A stretch of DNA of 64,000 nucleotides from Flammula alnicola (taxonomy: Eukaryota; Basidiomycota; Agaricomycetes; Agaricales; Strophariaceae), in the NCBI GenBank assembly GCA_015499995.1, contig JADNRV010000006.1:558001-622000 (forward strand). The letters run 5' to 3'. The position numbers and the translations under genes are program-made. This document shows positions 47,627-60,891 of the stretch, in pieces. A model generated the notes under the pieces. The model was not told the origin of the DNA. It saw only the letters and a list, made by a program, of their open reading frames with translations, and did no database searches. Every line of letters starts with the position of its first letter. Position 1 is the first letter of the stretch.

Positions 47627-50600
47627 TGGAGAGGGAGATTGTGGTGGTCAAGAGTAAGAAGGGTCTGGGGAGAATTTTCATTTTTTATACAACGTCGGGG
47701 GTGACATCTTCTGTGAAATGCAAAAATCACATTCCTTTTCCGGACAACTTCTTCCCAAACTGGGATATTCCCACATATGCCCCGCCATAGATATTCGGTT
47801 TCACTGCTAAAGTGACAGAAAACGACCAACAAAAGCGCATATATTCACGATTTTCGTGGATTTTCACTTGTCAACAAGCTCAGAAAAAATGCATTGGCTG
47901 ATTGAGTTGCCAACTGTATACTCAAAAAGACGTCGGTGGCGCCAGAAAACGTCCAGTAAATGTAATCCCGGGCCGGACACAAAATAGGCGTTGGACATTG
48001 CAGGACATGGCGGGCAAACGGTTGCACTTGGTTGTGAGGGTGTGTGAATCTTCGTACGCCAAAACGACAAGCAACGAAATATAAGAGGTTGTAAGGTGGC
48101 TGAACCCTTTGGGTTTCCCAGAGTCTCGTGAGCGCCGACAGGTAAGTCTGTAAAAACGAACATAGATTAGCAGTGCATGGGTATTTCCTGAAAATAATGT
48201 TGCAAGATAAGAAGTTCCACGACGCCCAAAACGAGCCCAAACCAAACATGATAACATCTGAACATGTGTCCAGCAAGAAACAGATGCCCATCCAATACTG
48301 CCGCATGGGTGTCGACGAAGCAAGTCCTGACGAATAAAGCCACTGCTGTTTCAAAATCAATTCATCTCTGCGCACTTTTAGACTAGGGAAAGCCAATGCA
48401 GTTCATAGCTTCACGACATACATATATCACAAGGTACAGCAGTAATGTTGCGCCGTTGATGGACTGTTGCAAATGCATCTGAGAGTCGTTAAGGCAAGTC
48501 GTATCCAAACGAGTGGAACATAGATGAACCACCTATGGTTCACTTCGTAATGGGACGGTATCGACTCGAAGGAGCAGCTGAGGACAGTTGTGCCTCCATG
48601 CAGCTATCTCTATGCATCAAGGGCCGCATCATTGGCATGGCTGGGTCTAGACGTCGCCAAAAACCGATATGCCCATATTCTCAAGGATGGATGCTTCTCC
48701 CGCGAAACTCAGGATAAGCCCTAGAAGGGGTTTCCTAGGACTTCAACCGTGAGATACTTTTCGCAATCAAAAGGATCTACAACTCACAATAGCAATGAAA
48801 ATGACGATATCCTGGAGTTGACATCATGACGTGGAAGGCAACGATAGAAGGATAACCAGAGAAAGAGTGCAGTGCACCCGGGTGAGAGCGACGAGACCTG
48901 AGAATCCTTGCTTTTCGGCTTCCACTCTACTTGGAAAAGTCGGTCTTGGTAACGAACGTGCAGAATCCTGTTTGGGATACCCGTAAACAGTACAATGGCA
49001 CAGAGATTCGCTAAAGGACGTCGTATTTCAAATTCTTGCAATGGAGTCTGACAAAAGAATTCTGTAGAAGAAACCACACCAATGGGTTAAACACAGTTAT
49101 AGGTTATAGCATCGCATGACAGACAGACCTGGTGCGACGCTCGCTACTCAGGGCAAGGGTGCCAGCATAACGTTTATCAGCTGGTCAAGGAGAAAGTAGG
49201 AGCCACTCCGTAGAAGCAAACTATGGTCGGTGTGCGGACATAAGCCCCACAGAGACAGGTGCAGGATAAAACGCACTCGCTTGACCTATCTTGGTGTCCT
49301 TCGTAAGATGTCAACAATGAGAAGAAGCCATATGACTTACAGGCTGACAGGATTCCTCCGCAAATGAGATTAGGAGATTCCACCCAGCGGTTCTCCGCGT
49401 GACTTCGGTGGGGAGATTCGACAACAACATGATTGCTGTCATATACATAATCCGAGAATCTCTTGGAAGAGTCTTTGGAAAGGCCAAGTCTGCGAAGTCT
49501 CTGATTCGATTGTCACCGACGAAAGTTTATCTGTATCTGCTCAACTGTGAAGCAAACCGGGAATGCACAAACGATACGGTTCGTACCTAAGATTACACTT
49601 GACCAAGTATCACGTCGTTTGTGCGATAGGTGACTAGGGTAGACAAAAGGCGGCCGAGACAGATATGCTGCTCACATTATGATTCGAGAATGGGCGAAAG
49701 TTAGTCTGAGGGCTTGAGAGGTAAAATGTTGTTTAGTACCCTCCTGGAGGGCGTGGCCGAGCCCGAGCCCAGTTTGGGTACGATGCTGATAGCCGTCACA
49801 AGGTTTGCGAAAGGCTAAGGGAAGTTGATTAACTCTGTAAAAAGAATGCGACTCAGAACGTCCATGAAGATTGACGAGAGTTCAGAGTGATTCGGTTTTA
49901 TGCTTGTCGCTTCCAAGACCATGCGAACAAGCAATCCACTGAATATCATATGCGCAACAAGTTGTTGAGCTCGAAGTCTCGAACGTGTCGAACACGAGGC
50001 AGAGCAACTAGACGTATTTGAACAACCTCCAATAATCACATTGCCACTGGTTTGGGCCATTCCAAGTTACACTGGCAGGATGGATGAGAGTTGACACCTG
50101 TAAGTAGTTTCATGAACTCACTTACTGTTTACATGGTAAACGAGGCTTTGAGAACCCGGGGACATCCAGAGAGCAAAGGAAAGGCCACTGTGACATAATA
50201 ACATGTAAGTGTAAGGGAGTTGGTCTAATCTCGGACTTCTTTTATCATAGTAGATGAATCTGACGAGAGGAACATTAAGAAAAAACTCCGTAATAGATAA
50301 CACGCAATTTACGAACTTTGGACTCGGACTTGACCGTAGTTTGGGCATCACTGAATCACTGAATGATGACTGGATCATTTTGGTTCGATAAAGTCGATGG
50401 TTCGTGTTCAACCTAGTAGTGGCAATTAGCGGTCAGTACTACTATGAGAAAATTGATGGCCAACTTCTGCAGTGACTGACTATTACATTGAGGAACGTCG
50501 ATAAAAGCGACTCGGCAGCAAACTGGGGCTCTTGGGAGAATCGAATGACCCACGAGTAACAAAAAAGGGAATGTGTAGACGACTCCTGCAGGATGAACAA

Positions 50601-53600
50601 TTTACGCGCAAAGGAGATATCGAATAGTGAGACGGCGGACATACCACAATTAGCTACTGCAGGCGTATTTGAGATTTCACAGCCCTGAGCAAGTAAGTTA
50701 TACCACTTCACGGACTTAGTTGGTGGTGGTACTTTCAAGAGGACGGACCACTGAAATTCTGTGTCTGCTTACCAATAAATTGATGGTACCTGTCCAGTGG
50801 CATCAGCTTGATCAAAGTCTGCATTCCGATTCCCTTAGTCTCCTATCTCTTTTGAAAGTAGACTTTCAGAGGGCCACTATAATACTCCTCTAGGACCGAG
50901 ATGTACATTTTTATACCGGAATTACAAGGGAAAATTGGGGCAAAATGGGGAAATAGAGTACAGCATCACGGTGAAAGAGATGGAGGCCGCGTGCTGCTGA
51001 AGCCGAGTTGCTACCCTTTGGCTACCGTCATCATATTACATGCAAATCCGAGAGACTCTGCTGTACTTAGAATATTCTCAGAAGCCATTCTGGAACGGCA
51101 CTGCGAATGTGTGCATTTAGCGGCGTGAAGAAGAAAACTAAGGAGCGAGTGTTTTTACAAATGAGGATGACTGCATTGAATGGAGTTCATCTTTAAGTCG
51201 AACGCCTTCATGGCGTTATAAAAATAAGAGTCGAATCTATTCAGTGGACAAGAAGACGAATGCAGTTCTGTCATGATTGTCGATATGAGACAGGCCGCAG
51301 CAGGAAACGCTGAGCGGAATGGCGGTGGCGTTTTCTTTGCTGCCCCAAAATATGCAGGCTAACTCGAGGTCAAGACGTGTTTGCGAAGCAGCCTAGTGAT
51401 TGTTATCTGTTTTTATGAATAATAGGAAACAAGAGACGTTCAGTGCGTAGTCCAAAAGTAATTAGATGTTAATGGGACAGGGTCCTTAGCTGCGGCGCAA
51501 GATATTATATTGCTCTTTCAAACAGGGCGCAGTAGAAACATAACTTGAGCGGCTCGCAAATACACCTCATGAGTCGCACGTTTGCACATATACATGACTT
51601 AATGGGCTGAAGAATCCGCGTTCATTAAATAAAAGGCGTTCTGAGAAAAAATGTACTCAACCGAGTACGTCTTCTCTCGGAATACGTCTCTTCGTGGTTA
51701 TTTCCGAACTGCGTGCTTCACGGAATCTAGCCGATATACTGGTGTGCCAGTGGCGAGTTATATCAATACGACAATATATATCATAGATGTGAAGATTACT
51801 GACAGGTTTTATCAGCCGTGAACCCTTAAGACTACTATGAGCAAGCTCCGGAGGTACTTGGTGAACTGGTAACGTGGGTGACGGTGGTGGTCGCAGAAGA
51901 ATCCCAACACGCGCTAGACGTCAAATGCACCGAATGGGTCGGGTATCGAGCAAGATCTGTCGTAGAACGAAAGGTCAGAGGCAGAATTATGAAATGTGGC
52001 CAGTGTCTCATTGAATTTGAAATGGCCGCGAATTGGCGTTGCCCAACCCTGCTTCATCGTAAGTTGACGAATCCGAATATCACGTTTCCTGCTGAATGAC
52101 TAGTGAATTAGCCCGTAAAAGAAGGAGAAGAAAGAAGTTGCCTATTTACGCACCACAAATTACAAAGCAGAGCACGCCATAAACGTAGACTTCCTATCAA
52201 TGGCATGCATTCCCATGTTTACCTCCCAACTAAACCTTGGATTTGTACGGATTCACTTCTCAGTGATGGATTGACATTGAAGGATATCGTAATTCAGATA
52301 AAACATGGAGGCGCCACCGCAGATACGTCATGCTGATTATAGAGCGTAGCGCCATTCGCCGAATAACATCGCAAGTGAAATAGAGAGACGGGCTGGCTCG
52401 TCAATTATTCACGGCGTTGACGAAAAGGAAGAGAAGAAGATAGACGAAATGCAGCCACAGATAACGGCTGGTAAGTTCTGGGCGTTGATGAAATTGCTAT
52501 CATGGTCCTGTGAAACGTTCCATTTTAGATGTTCTAGAAGTCGACGACAAAGTTCAGTTGTGTTCGGATGATACAGGATGTCAGAACGGCGGACGTCAAA
52601 CGTTTGGAGCCATTTTCGTGGACTCACTTAGCGGCCTTTGGTGTGCACCTGAAAGCCTGGTATCTATTCGTGGACACTAGTCTTGAATGGTTGGGTGCTC
52701 GACTGGACCAAAAAGCGCTTAAGGGAAATCGTATTCGCATCTTCATAATCCCTAGGGGCGAGCCAAAAATAAGGCAATGGCGAAGAGTTATGTTATGACA
52801 GGAATACCCTGGGAATACCTTCTTCTCCCAATTCCCTGACAAGAACGAGCCTGACAAGAATAATTCCCAGAATCAGGCATTGTCCCCGATACAGGAGTAT
52901 ACAGAATCTGAGCTTCACTTCTCTGGAATAACCGATCATCCTGTTCGCTTTTACTCATTGAACGTTAACAGGTTTCGGATAGTCAAAATCGAGGGTTGAA
53001 GCGAGCAACTTACTGGTTTTTGTCATGATCTTGTCCTCGCAGATGCTGGGCGTCTGTGCCAACCTACTCCAATCTTCGTTCCGCGTTAGCCACTGAAATT
53101 CGTGTATCCATTAATGTCCACTTGACTCGATTTTTGAGGGACGCGTAATGGGTCTGTCAGGGATCTATCCGCGAGTTCCCGATTCGCGTGAAAGGGCCCG
53201 GAATGGGAGATACAGGCATGATCTCGTCCACGATTTGGTCTTTCTGAGAAGGAAAAAGGAATTCAGTAACTGCGGTATATGCACGCAGACCGCTCAGGTC
53301 AGGATCGAAAATTTGTCCTCATCATTGCTCTTGATCCCATTTCAGTGGTCGAACATACACTGTCAATTCATGCCCAAAAGGACGCATTGCGGAGTTTCAA
53401 TTCCTATCTATTAACAAAAGTTTAAGGCGCAATCAAATTTCGAGTGATTCGATCAAAAGATATCACTCACCGACCAAGGTATTGTCCCTCTCCCATCGCT
53501 GCATGGGCTTGAGACCCATCGAAACTCTAAGATAAAGGTACTCAAAATTCTGGGGCCACTCGTTCATCACAGCAGAATCAAGTATGGCTTGACCGGACAA

Positions 53601-56600
53601 TTGAATGTGGAACAGCGTCAACGTTGATAATCGAAAGCTGACACCACACGATATAAGTACCACATTGGGCATGGGCAGGGAAGCAAGAGGGAGGACAAGT
53701 TGAAAGGCAGCCCTGGCTCTTCCTACGTACAATACGAAGCCAGGAACAACGTTTCTGGCTCTCGCACATAATTGATAGCTCATCAGGCATTCGGCAGACG
53801 GCAGACCCACGCAGCCAAAAACTCACGGAGGAGTGAATGCACTGACCATATCATAAGCGGGATTGTGGTCACAGAGCAATGCGGGCGTCTTTACTGATCC
53901 AGAGTGTACGTATAAACCTCGATGCAAAGACGTCTGTGCCCATCTGATTTAGGTAGACGATAAGATGGGTGAATCTGAAAGTCATGATATTCAGCTATGC
54001 AAATGAATGTCGAACACCTAACAGTGTGTTGCAGCCCGAATTCGTCGAATCAATGAGATGCGATCGAAGACAACCAAAGCAGAGTTAGACCAGAGAGGAC
54101 AATGAAAAGCACATGTAAGCAGCGTATGCGGAGTGATTCGACAGTGTGATCGAGCTGAAGTGAGAATATGGCCGAAATGAAATCAAGGTGTTTATAAACC
54201 AGTTTTGGTTGGTTTCCTTTGGGTCCACCTCCGTACACGGGGGGCGCAAATTGGGTTTATTTGACTTACTGGATTCTAACATGTTCAGACTTGTCATCCA
54301 GGGATGGATATCAGAGATACGGACCTTATATATTTGGCAATTCAGATAGGTGTGCGCTTGGTTTTGCCTCGGAAGAAGGAAAAAAAAGGTGATACGTTTG
54401 ACCTAGCAGGCTGTTTCGCGCTTCCCTTCGGCTCGAGATGAGTGTTTGAAGTGGCATTTCCAACTTGTGGGCTTAAACTGTAGAGCTAATCGCCAGAGAG
54501 TTCCAGAGCACATGATAAAGAACACTGACAATGTCAGTGGCGGTAAGTAACAGAGCGTGAGAGATGGTGACAATTGAGATTCGAGAAGTGCCACCTGAAT
54601 GATATTACCGAAAAACGGCCCGACATGCCGTAAGCTACTTGGGTGTCAACAGACAAAATGGTGGACGAAGGAACAATTCCTCTTTTTCTCCAGCGTAAGA
54701 TCAATATTATTGTTTTAAATAGTCGAGGAGAACCAAGTACCCAGAAGAATTCAGTACCTCCAGATTTCCTGTGCGGTGAGCACCGTGACTAATAATACTA
54801 AATATACATTACACTTCAGAATCCAAAAGAAAGATCTTGAAATGCCATTCACCCGTTGATACAATAGTATGCTTTCAGCGTCTCAACCATCCCGGCTTAC
54901 CCCAGAATGAATTGCGCTGGAATTGGAAAGGAACGGGATCGAGCAACTCCGCTTCAAGTTTTACTACTACGAAGTTCTCAGCTCAGACCTTGAATGAATT
55001 CTAATATGCCCGAACCATGACAATAAAACCAGCCTAGGCTGTTGTATATGTATTTGTAGGGACGGACTACGTGTGTACGTGCATGCGTAAGCTAGCTTCA
55101 GAGTTCATTTTTGAACGATACAATTTAATGATTCCATGATGATCAGGATATCCTAAATGCCGCCGCCGTCAGAATGGTGGAAATCGCGTTCAATTCAACT
55201 CGAAGTTAGCGGAGCGGGTAAACATGGTTAGAGGGCGGTATCCCCGAGGGATTTGTATTTTATTTCCGCATGGGTGTACTACAAGCCGTGGGTGTGGGTA
55301 GGGTAACTCGAGCGCAGATACCATGGCCACTTGGGATGGGGTTGATACTTATACTTAGTACATCTACATCGAAATTTCTTTCCATTTCTCACATTACAAT
55401 GATCGCCGCTGATTTGTAGATACTAGTGACGTGAATATGAACGTGAGCGTTCACGGAAATGCTGCCATGGGCGCGTTGATATGTTAGTAGTATACAGTAA
55501 ATGCGTTCGAATCTCCATCAATGCATGATGTAGAATACACCCACTCATAGATTGTTTATGGCATTATTTTCTGCGCTTGAGGTATATACCGTCCAGAGGA
55601 AAAGCTGATCATCGACTCCTCTGCAGGCAGTAGAATAGCCGAGTCAGATCACGCGCCACACAAACGAACTCTTCACGAACCGCGTCCGGGATATTCCCAC
55701 TCCTAAGTCATCATCCAGCAGTAGTCTCCAAGGATTTTGACAGTTTCGACAGCGCTGCCGGATTGAATTTCCATTCCTTGACTGGACTGAATTCTTAAGA
55801 ATCTCTCTAGATCTATTTTTGCTCTCTATGCAGTGAATGCCCCATACGACTCTATACTTTGTTTCTCGTCGTCCCGCATCTTTTACGCTAGTAGGAGGTC
55901 GAGTATTTGAACACAGCGGCGATCAATTGCAATTCATTCCAGGACGCACATATGCGCGTACATATTTTATCTCCTTTTCATAGATCTTCAGCGTTTGACC
56001 AAGTAAGGAAGATACATAGATATCCGGTCAGACAATCAGCGGGCATCGCTCGAGAAGATGCTGCTAATTCTAGCCATCAGCGTGGATCGATGATATGCAC
56101 TATGACACAACTTCCTTGGTTTCGATGTTTCGACAACGTGTTCAGCCTGAATTTATTTCCGCGCAGCGTCAGCGTGGGTAGTCTGAGTCTGGAAGACTGG
56201 TAGCCAGGACGTCTTGAGTTTCGCTTCAGCTTGGGTAGACCTCAGTAAGACAAATGCAGCCGCTTCCCTTCGTCGAGCTGTACTGAATAGTGCTATTCTG
56301 GAACAGGGCGACATAAACCGGAAACCATCCAAAGCCTGAACGCGAGCACGCACCACAGTTGCACTATCCCTATTTGAATCTATCCAAGTCCCCACTCCTT
56401 GTCCGAGGTAAGCGATAAGCTGACCAAACGCCATGCCGAAAGACACACGCAAATTCCAGTTGCACACCGTTACGAGTATACAAAATCAGTTATCATTTCT
56501 CCCATCAACTGCGCCCCCAGCCACAGGAGTATTAAGTACGTTCCCATAGAGGTATTTGCGCACCAACGCAATGGATTGGGACTCCTAGATCTCTGAGACA

Positions 56601-59600
56601 ACGGCATCGACAAACGACGTTAACGCGAACGTGAAAGAGCGATAGGTAGTAACGGCAATGGCAACGAGAACTTCTAGATTCAAATGTGTTGCGGTGTATA
56701 TTCGAAGGACCTGGGTATTTGAGGAGATACTGTAGAAGCTTTCGACAGTGGCGATTCTTAATAGAGATAATCAACTCGAGGAAGGCCGCGCATACCAACG
56801 AAACAGAAGAGTGTTCAACTGATTTTCCATAAAATGAAATTCGAATTCAAGTCTTTGTACTCGATTCCCGTTTTGCAAAATTATCCTTGTATGACCCTGT
56901 GGGCCTGCGGTTACGGCGCGCCACACAAATCAAGCCTTAACCCCAGTTTATGTAACGTAGCCAGCCAAAATTACTACCATTACCATTACCATTACCCTTA
57001 GTTCTCACTCCTCTTTACTTACTTACATACACCTGAATTCCCCGCTCCTTTAGCTTTGATCTCGACATACCTGTACTCGCTCTAGAGCGCTCAACGGCAT
57101 CCGTTGTGGGTGGAAATGAGGTGGTAACGAAACTTTCCAAGACCCGACACTAAGTACCTCTCTTCAGTTCAGTTCCCCGCGTTTCCTAGAGATGGGATTG
57201 GCCGGCACTTTTGCCTATTCCCGTAGTTGCGCCAGTCACAATTATGCCGAACCATGGCCGCGCACACGGCGACGGGCATCATGGATGAGTCTGACGCTTG
57301 ATCAAGATGCATATGCATGTGCCGTTGATGGATGGTCAACGTTCAACGTTAACGAGACCTATGGGGAAGGAGGATCCGAGGTGGACTTGATCGGCGTCTA
57401 CTCTGACGGTGATGGGGGGTGCTCGAGTGAAATGGAGATGAGGACAGAGAGGAAGATACAAAGAGAAGACTCACTTGATCATGAATGGAGATAGAGAGAG
57501 AATTGAAGACGACTATCAGCATGGGCCCGCACGCCGCGGCAAGGCTTGTGGACACTCCCGAAATTAAGTAACTCCCGAAATTACTTGAGCACCGTCACGG
57601 CAAGAGCACGGCACGGACACGCACCAGTACATATCCGTTGATCATGTTTGCTCTTTCATCACAGTGCAAGTTTGACGGGAATGGCGTGACTCGTTCAATG
57701 GCTCTGCGACAACCAAGTCGGCACGTTCGAATCCGAGCTTTTTATGTACGCACATAACTAACTAACCTGCGACGACCATTAATCCGACTAATCCTATTGG
57801 TAATTATTTTAAAAGGTGACGCCCGTCTTTCCCTTCTGAACTTGTAAGCTCACCTGCTCAAGTCGGATCTTGTAGTGCTTACCAGTGCTGCTCAGAGAGA
57901 TCCCTATCTCTACCTGTAGGCCCGGGGAACTGTACGTCCGTGAACATGTATGCAGCTGCGCATAATAATGGCGATCCCTCAGCGAGCCTCAGTAATCCTG
58001 TCCAAGGCCGTCCGAACAATCTGTTGTGCGTCGATCAAGGCGGGGCGCCTCTTAAAGTGGTCAGGCTAGAGAACCGCGATCTACTATCCTCTGTGTGGTA
58101 CACAGGAACGCGTATGATGATAGGTTTTGACGTGCCATATGACGCGTTCGAAATTCCACAGCATGCTCTGGTGAGGACCCACACACTATCTTGGATTTCT
58201 GGGTCAGAAGACAATCTCTTCCTAAATTTAAATCCGCATCACGATCCTTGCGTCGAGAATACTTTTTAGCCGGGCGCAAGTTTCACCCGTGTGTTCGATG
58301 ATGGTGACGATATCTTGATATCCAGAATAAGTACTGGTGCGTGAATGATAGACTTGGGAGTGGAAGGGGTAATCTTACAACCGCATGTACTCACAACGTT
58401 TTCGTATGTAGCGAGCCGCGGCTTCTCTTGGGAACGACCCAAGTATTCACACCTCGCACACGCCACTCGCCCAACGAAATATCCGTTAGATATCCACCCA
58501 CCTCGGCACTATTTGCACTCATGGCATACCATCATGCATGACATGACGTATGTGACCATGAGGCCCGAGTCCAAAATTCACCACTGGCAGCGACGATCCT
58601 CCCAGCACCTGCCTATTAAGTGCTCCTCCGGCACGCCTCGATGGGGGAGAGATGTGGGGAAGGAAGCCAAGGTGCACTGGACTCTGGAGCACTGCACCGC
58701 ACATGCCAAAAATAACGATAATCTCACCGAGTACTGGCAGCGAACGGCTGGAGGACGCTACACCGGAGGGTGATGGTGAACACATATGTGAATCTGAAGG
58801 ATAAGTAATCGATAAATCTGCACTGGCATTGGTTGGACCTTTTTCTCAACGGCGCACACACTCGAAGTACGCGCCTCTCGAGCCCCCACTGGCAGGCAGG
58901 AGGGCGGCCGGCAATTATACTTAGTGCCTACTGTACAAGTAAATTGCAATTAAACTTGTCGGGCAGGTGGCGCTCGGGTGGCGGGTGGCGTGGCGTTCAA
59001 GCAGAGGGTCCAATGAACTTGAACATCTCGGAGAGCGAATCTGAATTCAATCATGATCATAAGTATATCATTATGCGTGTCAAACGCACGGAGCGATCAA
59101 ATAAAATCCTGGCCCGTCAATTGGTTTTCAAGCTCAAGTTTAGTTCCCGGCCTCGAAGATGAGGGTCTGGGTGCGTTCGTTTTTGCCAAGTGCCACTCTA
59201 CTTAAATATTTCACGAAATCAATATACCGCCCACAACCGTTTCGGGTCGGCCGGCGCCTACAGGCACTGAGGAAATTTGGCCATTGGCATGGCATACATA
59301 CATGGCCATTTGTACTCTACGAAATGCGTCTGGATATCTACTATGTATGACCGCGTTGACTAGTACTTGCAAATTGCGATGGTGCAGCGCTAGCAGCTGT
59401 GCATAATCACTTTTGTGGGCGTCTGGGCTGATGGGCTCAGGCTCTGGCTGAATTGGCAAGATTTCCCTTCCATCCGTGCGAGACTCGGAGTCGATGTCAA
59501 CGGTCAACGTCTCAACCCACCACCCGCCATAAACGTCCAACTTCCTCGTGCATCCGTCGTCGTCTGGCACATATGCCAATTACTAGTAGAGCCCCGTGTC

Positions 59601-60891
59601 ACTCGTGTACTGTGCACGTAAAAAAAAGGCAAAAGTCTATCGAATCGATTCTTCAAGTTTGCAATCATGGATTCATTGCGCATGCTCACTACTACTACTG
59701 CCCATTGTTCGTTCGAGAAGAATACATACTACTCGAGCGAGTACTACGCAGGCACGCGCTGACGTGTGCCTGCCACAAATATGCTCGGGAGCGGGTGTAC
59801 GTACAGTATTTGGTACTTGGTACTTTTATCAACCAACCTCCGACGCCGGCTGCGACTTCTTTAATGCATTGAATGCTGCGCCGGCCATCCCTGGACGGGA
59901 TAGACTCGGTCGGACTCGGACATGTTGGCTGTCATTAGGCCTTGAAGCTTGAGCTTCAAGGTTCAGGGTGTGATCGACGGGGATGACATTTGAAAGGGAT
60001 GCAAGGGATGTACTCACTTGGTACTTACTGGAAGGGTGCGGTGGCGAGGTGGGTCGATGCGACGGCGGCGGGTCGGGACGTGGGTGGGTTGGGTTAAACG
60101 TTGGTGAACTCGCTAGGTGTGGTTACCGGGGTGGATATGCCACACTCGCGTATGCAAGTATACCGTATACGCACAAACGTTCCAGCCCCGCCCAGATGCT
60201 GTATCTATATCCTGGTGTACGTTAGCACCCCTCCATTCCATACCCGAGGGTGTCGTCACGAAACGGCGGACAAGTTGACGGGTGAATGAATGGGCCAACG
60301 AAGACATGAAAGATGAGCTCACCTACTTACGAGATCCCAATGAAGCCCGCTGCGCTTCCGACGGCTTTATGGTATGGCATCGTGAAGGATCGTATGTAAC
60401 GGCGTCGAGACTGGACAGTCGCCGCGTTCCAAAAACAGCTGTCTGATTCGTTTTTCGTGATCGCCGTCTTCGCTTTTTCTGGGGACGTTTTTATTTTGGC
60501 ACTCCGCGAATGTGTGGTTGTTGGGAGGTATGGGAAAGGATCAGTCACTGAGTCTGAAGTCGGTGATTCGGTTCTGGGGGTCACCAAGTAGTAGAAGCCG
60601 ATCTTTCGCTTGGATGGATGGACTGACGCCAGAAGGAGTGGGATTGGCTATGGCGTGATCGGGTGGGAAGGGCATGAATGGTACCGGGTGTGTTGATTGA
60701 GGCGGAGATGAGAAAGGGAGTTATCAGATCACGGACCGGTATGGATCTGAGATGGATGAGAGCGACGGAGATGAAAGTGCGCTTAGACAGGGTCTATTTT
60801 CGGACATACCTGAGATTCTTCACTTTGTCTCGTACGTCCTTTTCGAATGTAATAACTAGCATGCCATTCCCTCCTTCCTTCATACTCTGCC
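47627..60891. other. 13-kb region without a supportable gene
   Basis: All reading frames longer than 60 codons here lack recognisable domains. On the minus strand at about 50900-49700 there are short pieces that resemble exons of the DUF6534-like membrane family (for example SLLSTFLNVIVSH and MIFSGLLVRMVLEATSI), suggesting one or more decayed copies. Base composition resembles the flanks and no transposase, reverse transcriptase, tRNA or rRNA was recognised. Small items: a TACCAT run at about 56978-57000, a perfect 10-bp hairpin CCTTGAAGCT/AGCTTCAAGG at 59940-59961, and a repeated ACTCCCGAAATTA at 57554-57581. Undetected genes with many small exons cannot be excluded. Confidence 0.4.

Noticed and set aside
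47845..48396. 183-codon minus-strand frame
   Set aside because: Some hydrophobic stretches but no family pattern and no consistent splicing; left within the unassigned region.
56975..57000. TACCAT repeats as a possible telomere-like or CRISPR-like array
   Set aside because: Only about four short units with no spacers; a simple microsatellite.
57700..57760. Possible tRNA because of GTTCGAATCC
   Set aside because: The flanking bases do not pair as a T arm and no acceptor or anticodon arm fits; the same was true for GGTTCAAATC at 27186.
57192..58773. Open frames of 100-142 codons
   Set aside because: No recognisable domain, no splice-supported extension, and composition like the surrounding spacer.
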